DNA of 64,000 nucleotides from VRUE01 sp963707965 (GCA_963707965.1 CAVPRR010000004.1:576849-640848), one strand, 5' to 3'; shown: positions 16,904-25,556, counted from the stretch's first letter. The notes: generated by a model from the letters alone, not told the origin. Program-made: numbers and translations.

Positions 16904-17568
16904 CAGCGCATCATGGCAAGGGTGAACCCGTCATAGCCCTTCGAGCCAACTGTCTGGATGGTGGTGGCGCTGACCCGGGGCTCCGCCGCGAGCATCTCGT
17001 GCAGGCGGCGTTGGGCCTGTGCGGTGGGGTCCTCGCCGGTCGTGTCGGCAAGGGTCCCGCCGCGAACAACGTTGTCGGCGACGATCAGGCTGCCCGGGGT
17101 GGAGCGATCGAGCGCCCAGGCGAAGTAGTCGGGCGTGTTGACCTTGTCGGCGTCGATGAAGGTCAGGTCGAAGGGGCCGGCTCCCTCGGCATCGAGCTCG
17201 GGGAGGGTCTCCAGCGCCGGCCCAACGCGCAGCTCGACGACCTCCGCGAGGCCGGCCCGTTCGATGTTGGCGCGCGCGACCTCGGCGTAGCGGGGGTCGG
17301 CCTCCAGGGTGATCAGGCGACTGTCGGGTGGCAGCGCGCGCGCGAGCCAGATGGTGCTGTAGCCGCCCAGCGTTCCGAACTCGAGGATCGTCCTGGCGCC
17401 GCGGACCTGCGCGAGCAGCTGCAGCAGCTTTCCCTGCGGCGGGGAGACCTGGATCGGCGGCAGTCCTGCTTCCACGCAAGCCCGGAGAGCCGCATCCAGC
17501 GCATCGTCATGGGGCGCCAGCAGATCGCCGACATAGCGATCGACCTCCGTCCACACCCGCTCGTCCAT
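16903..17568 (-). CDS. O-methyltransferase (class I, caffeoyl-CoA/catechol OMT type)
   Basis: 221 residues starting at MDERVWTEVDRY. The OMT-3 family signatures are clear: P-P-Q-G-K-L-L-Q-L-L, then SAM motif E-F-G-T-L-G-G-Y-S-T-I-W-L-A, E-A-D-P-R-Y-A, the metal-binding F-I-D-A-D-K and I-V-A-D-N-V-V-R-G-G. It should transfer a methyl group from SAM to a hydroxyl of a small aromatic compound with a divalent metal. The frame stays open upstream to 18000, but similarity begins only at 17568 and the extra region holds a 24-bp tandem repeat. First gene of a three-gene group. Confidence 0.88.
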   Translation of the reverse strand: MDERVWTEVDRYVGDLLAPHDDALDAALRACVEAGLPPIQVSPPQGKLLQLLAQVRGARTILEFGTLGGYSTIWLARALPPDSRLITLEADPRYAEVARANIERAGLAEVVELRVGPALETLPELDAEGAGPFDLTFIDADKVNTPDYFAWALDRSTPGSLIVADNVVRGGTLADTTGEDPTAQAQRRLHEMLAAEPRVSATTIQTVGSKGYDGFTLAMMR

Positions 17569-17600
17569 GGAGACGATTCTGCCACCGCCGTCCCACGGGC

Positions 17601-17672
17601 CCGCATCGAGGACATCGCCCGAGGCCGCACCCAGGGCACCGCCCGGGCCCGCACCCAGGGCACCGCCCGGGC
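17601..17672. repeat. Three 24-bp tandem repeats upstream of two divergent genes
   Basis: Two identical 24-bp units (17625-17648 and 17649-17672, beginning CCGCACCCAGGGCACCGCC) preceded by a diverged copy at 17601-17624. They fill the space between the start of the O-methyltransferase (17568, minus) and that of the cupin gene (17716, plus), so they may overlap both promoters. Confidence 0.75.
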
Positions 17673-17715
17673 CGGATCGAGAGCAGCGCGCGGGCACGCG
17701 GGAGTATGTGGCCTC

Positions 17716-18204
17716 ATGCCAGCGAACGTGTTCGATGACGAGTGGGACGTCGAGCAGTCTCAGCCCGGTTTCACCTGGAAGAGACTGCGGCTGGGTGCCC
17801 GTCTGGGCTCTGAGAAGCTCGGCGCGAGCGTGTACGAGCTGCCGCCGGGAGAGCGGTCCTTCCCGTACCACCTGCATAACGCCAATGAGGAGCTGCTCGT
17901 GGTGTTGGAGGGTGAGGTGAACCTGCGGGGCAGGGATGGAGAGGAAACGCTGCAGCGTGGCGACGCTGTCGTCTTTCCCGTCGGTAAGGACGGCGCGCAC
18001 CAGGTCATCAACCGCTCGGATGAGACCGCGCGATTCATCGTCGTCTCGACCATGATCGAGCCCGACATAACCGAGTTCCCCGACACGGGCAAGGTTGGCC
18101 TCTTCGCCGGCTCACCGCCGGGCGGGCAGGCACCACGGACGCTCACGGCATTTCTCAGGGGAGACGCCGAGGCCGGCTACTTCGACGGCGAGCCGACCGA
18201 GTAG
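17716..18204 (+). CDS. Cupin-domain protein
   Basis: 162 residues. A single cupin barrel: motif 1 is F-P-Y-H-L-H-N-A-N-E-E-L-L-V-V-L-E-G (two His and a Glu as metal ligands), motif 2 is G-D-A-V-V-F-P-V-G-K-D-G-A-H-Q-V-I-N. Such proteins bind a metal and serve as isomerases, dioxygenases or sensors; nothing narrows this. Start ATG chosen where the cupin homology begins; a longer frame upstream runs through the repeat. It ends 28 bp inside the convergent hydrolase gene. Confidence 0.82.
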   Translation: MPANVFDDEWDVEQSQPGFTWKRLRLGARLGSEKLGASVYELPPGERSFPYHLHNANEELLVVLEGEVNLRGRDGEETLQRGDAVVFPVGKDGAHQVINRSDETARFIVVSTMIEPDITEFPDTGKVGLFAGSPPGGQAPRTLTAFLRGDAEAGYFDGEPTE

Positions 18205-19385
18205 CTCTCGCGCCGGCGCCCGGGGGCGGTCGCGGCTCCTGTCCGGGCGAGAAAGGCCGCAAGCCGCCGTTCGTACAGCTTTGGATCGACATTCCAGGAC
18301 TCGGTGTGTCCGGCCCGGGGCACGCGGTGGTAGCTGACCCAGCGCGGCAGCTCGGCCGCGAAGGAGTCGCTGCCGGAGATCGGCACGACCTTGTCCTCGG
18401 TGCCGTGGAAGAGCAGGATGGGCAGGTGGAAGTCCTGCGGGTGCTGCACCGCATCGAGGCTTCCCCAGTCCGCGTCGATCCGCGCCCCGATCATCCACTC
18501 GACAGGGATGGCTGTGAATGACGGCAAACCCATCTCGGTGGCGTTGAAGGAGATGGTCGACTTCCAGTTGAGGACCGGTGCGTCGAGAACGAGACCGGAG
18601 ACGCGCCCGGCAAGCGGCGAGCGCTCCATGAACTGCGTGACGATCGCGCCGCCCATCGAATAGCCGATCAGAATGAGCCGCTGCGCTTCGTGAGCGAGGG
18701 CGTAGCGGGCGGCCGCCGCAAGGTCGCGCCACTCGGTGAGGCCCATGTGGTGCAGGCCATCGGGGCTCGACGGGGCGCCGAGGTCCTCGCGGTAGGTGAT
18801 CAGGAGAGACGGCAGGCCAGCCCGCTGCAGCGCCGGGGCGATGCGCAGGCCGACCTGCGGATCGTCGTTGATTCCGTGCACGACGATCGCCCACGTGTCG
18901 GAGCGGCCCCCAACCCGCCAGGCGGGCATCGGCCCGAGTTCGTCGGGGATTCCCACCGTGGTCGACGGCAGGCCGAGGGCCGTGCGTGGACTTCCCGCAT
19001 AGACGTGTGGGTCCACGGCGACCTTCATTCCGGGCACCAGGTAGCCATCCACATCTCGCAGCTGCCGCGTCACCCGATCGTCGTCGCTGCTGAGCACGTC
19101 GCCGACGATCGCCCGGCCGCCCTGCCATTCGATCCCATACACGCCGGGGCGCAGCGTGTCTTCGGAGCGCGACAGGACGATTCGGGCGGGGGAGACGTCC
19201 TCGACGGTGATGTCGGCTGGCCAATCCGAGTGATCGGGTACGACCACGGCCGAGGAGAAGTGCCAGCTCAGCGCCGCACCTGTGCCGAGGATGACGAGGA
19301 GCGCGATCCCAGCGACGAGTAGCCACCGCCAATGCCGGCGCGGCCATGACCGGGTTTCCGTTGCTGTCGAGGCGGTGTCGCTCAA
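18177..19385 (-). CDS. Membrane-anchored alpha/beta hydrolase
   Basis: 402 residues. A basic N-terminus and one transmembrane segment (about residues 22-43) put the catalytic domain outside the cytoplasmic membrane. The nucleophile elbow is G-Y-S-M-G-G, the likely acid is Asp in F-H-G-T-E-D-K-V-V-P, and the His is in R-A-G-H-T-E-S-W, in the correct order. I-V-V-H-G-I-N-D-D marks the oxyanion region. Substrate unknown: esterase, lipase or peptidase-like. The C-terminal 28 codons-worth of DNA overlap the cupin gene by 28 bp, tail to tail. Confidence 0.83.
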   Translation of the reverse strand: MSDTASTATETRSWPRRHWRWLLVAGIALLVILGTGAALSWHFSSAVVVPDHSDWPADITVEDVSPARIVLSRSEDTLRPGVYGIEWQGGRAIVGDVLSSDDDRVTRQLRDVDGYLVPGMKVAVDPHVYAGSPRTALGLPSTTVGIPDELGPMPAWRVGGRSDTWAIVVHGINDDPQVGLRIAPALQRAGLPSLLITYREDLGAPSSPDGLHHMGLTEWRDLAAAARYALAHEAQRLILIGYSMGGAIVTQFMERSPLAGRVSGLVLDAPVLNWKSTISFNATEMGLPSFTAIPVEWMIGARIDADWGSLDAVQHPQDFHLPILLFHGTEDKVVPISGSDSFAAELPRWVSYHRVPRAGHTESWNVDPKLYERRLAAFLARTGAATAPGRRRESYSVGSPSK

Positions 19386-19428
19386 GGGTCGCCCAGCCTA
19401 ACCGCGAGGGTCGTCAGTCAGCGAGACG

Positions 19429-19478
19429 GCGAAGGCAGTCAGTCAAGGAGCTAGCGAAGGCAGTCAGTCAAGGAGCCA
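19429..19478. repeat. Two 25-bp tandem repeats spanning a stop codon
   Basis: Two copies of GCGAAGGCAGTCAGTCAAGG plus five bases (19429-19453, 19454-19478), with a partial third before them. The second copy contains the last codons and stop of the DUF4336 gene (ends 19464), so the gene's 3' end has been duplicated into the spacer. Confidence 0.75.
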
Positions 19479-20168
19479 GGCGAAGTCCTGCCGGAACCGG
19501 TTCTTGGCTCCCGACTCGACGATCTCGCCGTGGCCCGGAAGGATCCGGTCGAAGTCCCACTCGAGGATGCGCTCGACCGAACGCCGCGCGGCCTGACGGC
19601 CGCGAATCCCAAGCCGGAACGCCACCGTCGGCCCGAGCCGCCTTCGCATCCGCGGGCCCCACGCCAGAAGGCGGGTCACGAGCGGCCAGTCCGGGCCGAT
19701 GTTGAAGCACAGGTCCCCCGCGATCAGCGTCCGCGTCTTGCGGTGGAAGAACTCGATCTCGTTGAGGACCCGTCCCGCGACGCGGTGGCCCTCGAAGGGC
19801 TTTTGGTCGAGCTCGTCGCTCCACGCGGGCTCGGGCGATGCTCCCAGCTCGCCGTCGAAGCGCAGATCCGGGTGCTTGCGCTCGAGGCCCGGGACGCCAA
19901 ACAACCTCGCCTGCGGGTAGGCCTCCCGGTACTGCTCCATATGGAGGTGGCCATGCAGAATGCTGGCCGGTACGACGAAGCTCACCTCGCCGAGGTCGTC
20001 CAGCTCGTCGCGCACCTGATGACTCAGCTCGACCGGTGAGTGGACGAGCAGCCGATCGCCCGACAACTGGACGACCGCCATCCTTCGCCCCATCTCGAAG
20101 CCTGCGTAGCGAAGCGGCTGCTCGGCGACCCAGAGGTGAGCCGCAATCTGGCGCAGCACGCCCGCCAT
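19464..20168 (-). CDS. DUF4336 protein, metallo-beta-lactamase-like fold
   Basis: 234 residues. L-R-Q-I-A-A-H-L-W-V-A-E-Q-P, D-R-L-L-V-H-S-P-V at the second strand, then H-G-H-L-H and near the C-terminus L-P-G-H-G-E give the pattern of the DUF4336 branch of MBL-fold proteins, where the classical H-x-H-x-D-H is degenerate. Role unknown. The ATG at 20168 lies 4 bp after the stop of the upstream GNAT gene, so they form a two-gene unit. A frame extension to 20255 overlaps the GNAT gene and shows no homology. Confidence 0.75.
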   Translation of the reverse strand: MAGVLRQIAAHLWVAEQPLRYAGFEMGRRMAVVQLSGDRLLVHSPVELSHQVRDELDDLGEVSFVVPASILHGHLHMEQYREAYPQARLFGVPGLERKHPDLRFDGELGASPEPAWSDELDQKPFEGHRVAGRVLNEIEFFHRKTRTLIAGDLCFNIGPDWPLVTRLLAWGPRMRRRLGPTVAFRLGIRGRQAARRSVERILEWDFDRILPGHGEIVESGAKNRFRQDFAWLLD

Positions 20169-20172
20169 CCGG

Positions 20173-20610
20173 TCAATCGACCAGCAGGCGAACGAACCTG
20201 CTCCGCTCGGACTGCCGCTCGTAACCGGCCGCCTGCCAGAGAGCCATTGCGGCATGCTCGTCGCTGGCGACGATCGCCGTCAGCCTGATGACGCCAAGCG
20301 CCCTCAACCTGTCTTCGCCGGCTCCGATCAGCGCTCTGGCGATGCCCTGGCGGCGCCACGTTGGGTGGACCGCGAGCCGGTAGAAGCTGCCGCGCCAGCC
20401 GTCCCAGCCGACGATCAGCGATCCAACGGTCTCCTCATCGACGGACGCAACGAGCAATGACTCGGGGTCCTTGTCCAGCAGCCCGACGAGAGCCGCCTCG
20501 GAGTCTGTTGCAGTCGGGAGGCTTCCGGCGGCGCGCCACAGCTCGAGCACCGACGCCACGTCGGCCACGGTGCCGCTGCGGATCGTCACCTGGCTCAAGT
20601 GCCGACTCAT
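20173..20610 (-). CDS. GNAT family N-acetyltransferase
   Basis: 145 residues from MSRHLSQVTIR (the frame allows seven more codons). The acetyl-CoA pyrophosphate loop is visible as H-P-T-W-R-R-Q-G-I-A-R-A-L, after the L-V-A-S-V-D-E-E-T-V-G strand; the C-terminal A-M-A-L-W-Q-A-A-G-Y is the motif B region. It would acetylate a small molecule or protein amine. Divergent from the next GNAT gene with a gap of about 110 bp, which probably holds both promoters. Confidence 0.85.
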   Translation of the reverse strand: MSRHLSQVTIRSGTVADVASVLELWRAAGSLPTATDSEAALVGLLDKDPESLLVASVDEETVGSLIVGWDGWRGSFYRLAVHPTWRRQGIARALIGAGEDRLRALGVIRLTAIVASDEHAAMALWQAAGYERQSERSRFVRLLVD

Positions 20611-20720
20611 AGCACAGGAGGCGTCCAGCACGGGAGGTGTACGCCGCTCTGTCGATCAGCCCTGGCCCGCAACGTTGACAAGATGCTCGCCATGCAGCGG
20701 TGGACGGCGGGGAGAGCCAG

Positions 20721-21245
20721 GTGACGGGAGACGTGTCGGACGCCAGCCCCGATGCCGGTGCGCGAATCCGTCCGGCGGTCAGAGACGACGCGGCACTTCT
20801 GTTTGGCCTGATCTGCGAGCTTGCCGAGTACGAGAAGCTCACCGGCGCAGTCAAGGGTGACGCGGATCTGCTCGCCGGAGCGCTGTTCGACGACGGGGTG
20901 GCGGAGGCTGTCATTGCGGAAGTCGACGAGAGGGCGGTCGGCTACGGGATCTTCTTCGCCACCTTTTCCAGCTTCGAGTGCCGGCCGGGCCTGTGGGTTG
21001 AGGACCTCTTCGTCAAGCCGCAGCAGCGCGGCCGCGGAATTGGCCGCGATCTCCTCGCGCACATCGCGGGAGTCGCCCTCGAGCGCAGGTGCGTCCGCCT
21101 CGAGTGGTCCGCGCTCGATTGGAACGAGCTCGCGCTGGGCTTCTATGACGAGCTAGGGGCGTCCCGGCTGGATCAGTGGCGGATACTGCGCCTGGAGGGC
21201 GACGCGCTGCGCCGGCTTGGCGGCGGCCCGCAGCACCAGGGCTAG
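20721..21245 (+). CDS. GNAT N-acetyltransferase, diamine acetyltransferase-like
   Basis: 174 residues from a GTG with GGAGAG four bases upstream. The fold fits the spermidine/thialysine acetyltransferase branch: I-R-P-A-V-R-D-D-A, I-C-E-L-A-E-Y-E-K-L, V-E-D-L-F-V-K-P-Q-Q-R-G-R-G-I-G (acetyl-CoA loop), W-N-E-L-A-L-G-F-Y-D-E-L-G-A. Substrate is inferred as a polyamine or amino compound. It starts a plus-strand run with the small cupin, OsmC and GrpB genes; the gap to the cupin is 43 bp. Confidence 0.85.
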   Translation: MTGDVSDASPDAGARIRPAVRDDAALLFGLICELAEYEKLTGAVKGDADLLAGALFDDGVAEAVIAEVDERAVGYGIFFATFSSFECRPGLWVEDLFVKPQQRGRGIGRDLLAHIAGVALERRCVRLEWSALDWNELALGFYDELGASRLDQWRILRLEGDALRRLGGGPQHQG

Positions 21246-21288
21246 GCGTCCCAAATGCGTCCGTTTCGACGCCTGACAAGATGCCGCT

Positions 21289-21657
21289 ATGCGCTGGGAG
21301 ACGGCAGAGGTCAGCCGCATCGGTGGGCTCGAGTCCCAACTGCTCGAGATGGGGGAGATGGTCTGCGCTCGGCACCTGATTTCGGCGGGTTTCGACTCGG
21401 CGCCGCTCTATCGCGGCCTGCCGGATGACATGTGTCCCTGCGAGCACTGGTGCTACCTCGTCAGGGGTCGACTGAGGTATCGATTCGCCGACGGCGGGGA
21501 GGAGCTTGCTGTCGGGGCGGGCGAGGCCTTCCACCTCCGGGGCGGCCATCTCGCCGATGCGCTGGAGGACTCCGAGCTGATCGAGTTCACCGCCGCCGAG
21601 GCCCACCGCCGCAAGGCCGAGCACATTGCAGGTGGGCCGGGTGAGAGAGGTGAGTGA
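21289..21657 (+). CDS. Small cupin-like protein
   Basis: 122 residues. A compact cupin barrel: C-E-H-W-C-Y-L-V-R-G-R-L-R-Y-R-F corresponds to motif 1 with few His ligands, and V-G-A-G-E-A-F-H-L-R-G-G-H to motif 2. The two Cys (CPCEHWC) near the metal site are notable. Likely a binding protein or small enzyme; not assignable. Its stop overlaps the OsmC gene start, so they are co-translated. Confidence 0.7.
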   Translation: MRWETAEVSRIGGLESQLLEMGEMVCARHLISAGFDSAPLYRGLPDDMCPCEHWCYLVRGRLRYRFADGGEELAVGAGEAFHLRGGHLADALEDSELIEFTAAEAHRRKAEHIAGGPGERGE

Positions 21658-22075
21658 GGCGGGGGGAAGCATCCACCGCGCGCATGTGAGGTGGGATGCC
21701 GATGAGGGCGATGAGCGCGCCCACACGATCGAGCTCGCCGGCCAGACGCTTTCCGGCTCCAGCGCGGCGGAGTTCGGAGGCGACCCCGAGAAGGCCGACC
21801 CCGAGGAGATGCTTGTCGCCTCGCTGTCCAGCTGTCACATGCTCTGGTTCCTGGCTCTGGCCAGAGCTGAACGGGTTCGGGTGACCTCATACGAGGACAG
21901 CGCGGAGGGAACGATGGACGGCACCAGGTTCACCAGCGTGGTGCTGCGCCCCCGCGTCGCCTTCGATCGCGACCTTGACGACGCCCAGGTCGAGTCGCTG
22001 CACCACCGCGCGCACGAGCGCTGCTTCATCGCCAACAGCGTCAGCTGCCCGGTCACCGTCGAGCCCCAGGTATGA
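21650..22075 (+). CDS. OsmC/Ohr family protein
   Basis: 141 residues from the GTG at 21650, preceded by GAGAGAG. The family reduces organic hydroperoxides with two Cys. Here they are in L-S-S-C-H-M-L-W-F (residue about 62) and N-S-V-S-C-P-V-T-V near the end, the standard arrangement. P-E-E-M-L-V-A-S-L-S-S-C-H is the canonical sequence. Cytoplasmic dimer expected. Overlaps the upstream cupin by 8 bp and the downstream GrpB gene by 4 bp. Confidence 0.9.
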   Translation: MSEAGGSIHRAHVRWDADEGDERAHTIELAGQTLSGSSAAEFGGDPEKADPEEMLVASLSSCHMLWFLALARAERVRVTSYEDSAEGTMDGTRFTSVVLRPRVAFDRDLDDAQVESLHHRAHERCFIANSVSCPVTVEPQV

Positions 22076-22602
22076 GCGAGTGCGCCAGCAGCGACGAGCC
22101 GATCCGCGTCGTGGTGTACGACCCTCGTTGGCCGGAGCTCTTCGCCGAGGAGGCCGCACTCCTGGATGAGGCGATTGGGCCCTGGATCGTCGGCGGCATC
22201 CACCACGTCGGCAGCACCGCGGTGCCCGGCCTCGATGCCAAGCCGATCGTCGACATCCTCGCCGGGGTTCGCTCCCTCGAGGAGTCCGGGGCGTGCTTCG
22301 AGCCGCTCGCGCGACTCGACTACGTGTATGCGCCGTACCTTCACGACGAGATGCACTGGTTCTGCAAGCCGCACCCCAGCCGGCGCACGCACCACCTGCA
22401 CCTCGTTCCAACCGGATCCAAGCGCTACCGCGACGAGTTGGCATTCCGCGACTGCCTTCGCGCCGACCCCAAGATCGCAAACGAATACGCGGCCCTCAAG
22501 CGCAGCCTCGCCGATCGCTTCGAGGACGACCGCGAGGCCTACACCGATGCCAAGGGCGATTTCATTGGTGCGGTCCTCGCACAGGCCACGCGCAGCGCAT
22601 GA
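22072..22602 (+). CDS. GrpB family protein (UPF0157)
   Basis: 176 residues. Nucleotidyltransferase-like GrpB fold: I-R-V-V-V-Y-D-P-R-W-P-E-L-F near the start, H-V-G-S-T-A-V-P-G-L-D-A-K-P-I-V-D-I (the G-S-T and D-x-D region) and H-H-L-H-L-V-P-T-G-S. The same domain is fused to dephospho-CoA kinases in some actinobacteria; here it stands alone. Biochemical role not established. Start overlaps the OsmC stop (ATGA). Its 3' end is 28 bp from the convergent ATPase gene. Confidence 0.88.
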   Translation: MSECASSDEPIRVVVYDPRWPELFAEEAALLDEAIGPWIVGGIHHVGSTAVPGLDAKPIVDILAGVRSLEESGACFEPLARLDYVYAPYLHDEMHWFCKPHPSRRTHHLHLVPTGSKRYRDELAFRDCLRADPKIANEYAALKRSLADRFEDDREAYTDAKGDFIGAVLAQATRSA

Positions 22603-22630
22603 GCACGATCCGAGTTGCGCTGGCCTCGGG

Positions 22631-24865
22631 CTAGGAGCTTGCGGCTGCCTCGCCTGAGGTGGGAACCTCGCCGAGGATGCCCGCTCGGCCGTAGGCCCTC
22701 CGAAGCGCCTGGCTGTGCAGCTCCTGCCCGCCGCTCGCCGCCGCCCGCTGGAGCATCTGGACGAAGGCGAAGTCATGGGTGAAGACGATGACCTGCCGCC
22801 GCTGTGCTTCCTCGACGAGGCGCCTTGCCACGCGCTCGCATCGCTCGCGGTCGAGCAATGCAGCGGGGTCGTCCAAGACAATCGCGCTCCGGCCACGGCC
22901 AAAAGAGCTTTCGGCGAAGAAGAGAGCGAGCGCAACCGCTCTCTGCTCGCCCTCGCTCAGAACCGCCCCGACCTTCACGTCAGCTGAGCCCCTCAGGCCA
23001 AATTCGATCGCGGCTCGCCCGCCCTTTGCTTTCCCCGTGACGTCGATCTCTGCGGCCAGCAGGTCGAGAGCCGTGAGCTCCTCGATGATGGCGGTGCGCA
23101 AACGACCGGTGAGGACACCCTCCTGGAGCTTGCGCAGCTGAGTGCTGATCTTCACGGTCCTGAGCTCGACACCGGCCTTCTTGTAGCGGTCAATCTTCAC
23201 CAGGCCGGCGATGTGCTCGGAGATCTCAGGCAGGATGGACGCAAGTTCCCTTCGCCCGCGCAGCTCGGCGCATCGGTCGATCAGCTCCTGCTGTGCAGCC
23301 TCGTCCCGAAGCCCGGCCTGGGTCTCCGCGGCCAGGAGTTGCTCGTTGGCGTAGGTTCGAATCCGCACGGTGGGCGGGATCCGCGGCCCCAGTTCCCGCT
23401 CCGCCGATGAGCTCTCCGCGAGACGTAGGGCAAGCTCGGCGCGCGCTGTGAGGGCGTCCACGGCCTCCTCGGCGGCTGTGGCGACCTCGTCGGGCGCCTC
23501 AGAGAGAGACACCTCGACGAGAGCGCCGATCACAGCAAGGTTTGGAAGCTCGTTCATCGCATGCGAGAGGTCCTTCGTGAGGGCGGCGATCTTCTCGCGA
23601 AGGTCGCTTTTCGCAAACTCCGCGAGCTTGGCCATGCGCGTGCGGGCCTCCTCGGTGAGGCTCTGCTGACAGAGCGGGCACGCCGTGTCGGGATCCTCGC
23701 CGGGGAAGGCACCGTCCTCGGCCTCAACGAAGCGCCTCGCCGCCTCCCACATCTCTCGCCAGGGAGCCTGTCCGGTGCCGGGATAGGCCTGCCCAGAGAA
23801 GGCATCGGTCGCCAATGAGCGCTCGGCAGTCGTTGCCGCTTCGAGGCCCTTTCGCAGGTCCGCGATCGCCGCGATTCGCTCGTCGGTGACCTTCTCTGTG
23901 GCGCGCTCCAACTCATCCGCAACCTTTTCCGCGGCCTGCGCTCGCGCTCGCGCAGCCTTTTCCCACCGACGGCTGTCGTCGGACTGAAGCGCCATCAACG
24001 CCGCCTCGAGCTTCTTCATCTCAGCCCGCTCGTCATCGCCCAGCGCAGCACGTTTCTCCAGCTCGGCCAGGTCGGTCTCGGCCGTGATCGTCTCCAGGAG
24101 CTGGCCAGCCGGCGTTGTGGGCCTGATCTCTGCGGCGGGCAGCTCGTCCTGAAGCGCGGCGATCTGCTCCTTGAGGCGGACCTGCAGCGCTTCCTGTGTT
24201 TCCGCCAGCCGCCGCAGGAGCAGGAGCGACTCGGGGACATGCTCAATCACGCTTGGCTTCGACAGATACGTGGGGGCACGCGCGGCGTCGAAGATCGCCA
24301 GCCCGGACAGGACGCGGTCGGGCTCCTTCGCCAGGTCGACGGCGATCTCGCGCAGATCGTCGCCAACAGCAATCTGCACGAGCGCCGTTTGCGGTTTCCC
24401 GGCGGCACTTGCGTCAAAGGCGCTGCGCAGGACCTCGGCGCTGTCGGATGGCCGGCACAGTCGCCGCAGCAGGCGCCCGTAGCCGCTCTTTCCCGCGCCG
24501 GTGGCCCCGAAGACGACGTTGATCCCGGGCTCGAAGCGAAGGGTCTGCCCCTCCGCCAGCAGGTTGACGTTCTGGATGTCGCGGATCTCCCGCAGCTCCA
24601 CCGGGCCGGTCTCGGCCTCCTCCGCGGGAAGGTCGGCTCGCTCGAGCGGCTCCGCGGTGGGCGCATCGGCTGCATCGAGCAGGATCCGCAGGACGTCGTC
24701 CTCGTCATCGTGGGCGAGCGGCCCCTTGGTGAGACGCCGAAGAAGATCGCGCTGCCACAGCGGCAGTTGCGTCGACCACTCGTGGATCTGCTCCTGCACT
24801 GACAGTGGGGCTTTCGTCTCAGGCTCGAGATCGAGGCTCGCCTGTGCGTCCCGCAACGCGCTCAC
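22631..24865 (-). CDS. Rad50/RloC-like ABC ATPase with zinc-hook motif, possible defence protein
   Basis: 744 residues. Walker A V-F-G-A-T-G-A-G-K-S-G (about 117-127), a long coiled-coil middle (about 220-560) with C-P-L-C at its turn (about 395) like a zinc hook, then ABC signature V-L-S-E-G-E-Q-R (about 630), Walker B A-I-V-L-D-D-P (about 655) and the H-loop F-T-H-D. The first 110 residues have a W-S-T-Q-L-P-L-W-Q-R-D-L-L-R-R-L helix and an I-R-D-I-Q-N-V-N-L-L-A-E-G strand. The layout matches AAA_13/RloC-type ATPases of bacterial defence, but I see no nuclease domain fused and no obvious partner gene. Coupled role unknown; DNA-end or tRNA-linked sensing is inference. Confidence 0.75.
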   Translation of the reverse strand: MSALRDAQASLDLEPETKAPLSVQEQIHEWSTQLPLWQRDLLRRLTKGPLAHDDEDDVLRILLDAADAPTAEPLERADLPAEEAETGPVELREIRDIQNVNLLAEGQTLRFEPGINVVFGATGAGKSGYGRLLRRLCRPSDSAEVLRSAFDASAAGKPQTALVQIAVGDDLREIAVDLAKEPDRVLSGLAIFDAARAPTYLSKPSVIEHVPESLLLLRRLAETQEALQVRLKEQIAALQDELPAAEIRPTTPAGQLLETITAETDLAELEKRAALGDDERAEMKKLEAALMALQSDDSRRWEKAARARAQAAEKVADELERATEKVTDERIAAIADLRKGLEAATTAERSLATDAFSGQAYPGTGQAPWREMWEAARRFVEAEDGAFPGEDPDTACPLCQQSLTEEARTRMAKLAEFAKSDLREKIAALTKDLSHAMNELPNLAVIGALVEVSLSEAPDEVATAAEEAVDALTARAELALRLAESSSAERELGPRIPPTVRIRTYANEQLLAAETQAGLRDEAAQQELIDRCAELRGRRELASILPEISEHIAGLVKIDRYKKAGVELRTVKISTQLRKLQEGVLTGRLRTAIIEELTALDLLAAEIDVTGKAKGGRAAIEFGLRGSADVKVGAVLSEGEQRAVALALFFAESSFGRGRSAIVLDDPAALLDRERCERVARRLVEEAQRRQVIVFTHDFAFVQMLQRAAASGGQELHSQALRRAYGRAGILGEVPTSGEAAASS

Positions 24866-24945
24866 TCAACCAAGACGACGCGGCATGGGAGAGCGTCCCA
24901 TGCTCGTACCTGCGGCGACGCGGAACTCGACGGCGCTTGCCAGGC

Positions 24946-25374
24946 TCAGAAGATCTGCTTCTGGAGGAAGCCCGCCACCAGGATCAACCAGCCCCCGATC
25001 TCGGCGACGATCAAGGCGACCATGAAGGCGTGCATCCCGGCGATCGGGTCGTGGAACTGGTTGTCCGTATCACGCCGCCAGCCGTGCACTGCGTAGCCGC
25101 CGACCGCGGCAAAGAAGTAGAAGGCCATCGCGCCCGCGGCCAGCAGGTTCACAAGCGTGCTCCAACCGCTCAGCTCAACGAACGTGGCAACGAGGAGCAG
25201 GGCGAAGCTGTAGAGCAGCGCCGCTCGGTGGGCAATGTCCACGTAGGGATGGGCGCGGCTCTCCTCGGACTCGAGGATTTGGCGGTACTTCCAGACGCCC
25301 AGCAGCAACGCCCAGAGGAACATCACAGCGGCCATGAGAAGCACGGCCTTGGTATCCGCTGCAATGGGGCTCAT
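24946..25374 (-). CDS. Four-helix integral membrane protein of unknown function
   Basis: 142 residues with four hydrophobic segments (about 11-27, 50-66, 74-95, 113-135), so a small polytopic membrane protein. The loops contain H-P-Y-V-D-I-A-H-R-A and H-G-W-R-R-D-T-D-N-Q-F-H-D-P; several His could bind metal or haem, but no known signature is complete. It lies upstream of the ATPase gene on the same strand with an 80-bp gap. Not recognised. Confidence 0.7.
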   Translation of the reverse strand: MSPIAADTKAVLLMAAVMFLWALLLGVWKYRQILESEESRAHPYVDIAHRAALLYSFALLLVATFVELSGWSTLVNLLAAGAMAFYFFAAVGGYAVHGWRRDTDNQFHDPIAGMHAFMVALIVAEIGGWLILVAGFLQKQIF

Positions 25375-25556
25375 GTGTTCACCGAAGGGGCCGTCTGGCC
25401 CATCGCCTCAACTGCCCCCTCGCCTCAGCTGCCCCGGTACGGGATGTCACCTCGAACCCTCTCGGTGCCGTCATGTTGACCTCAGGTGCCGAGGCCACGC
25501 CGGCAGTGCTCAGCTCGCCAGAAGGTGACCACCGTCTCCAAGCAACGAACTCGATA

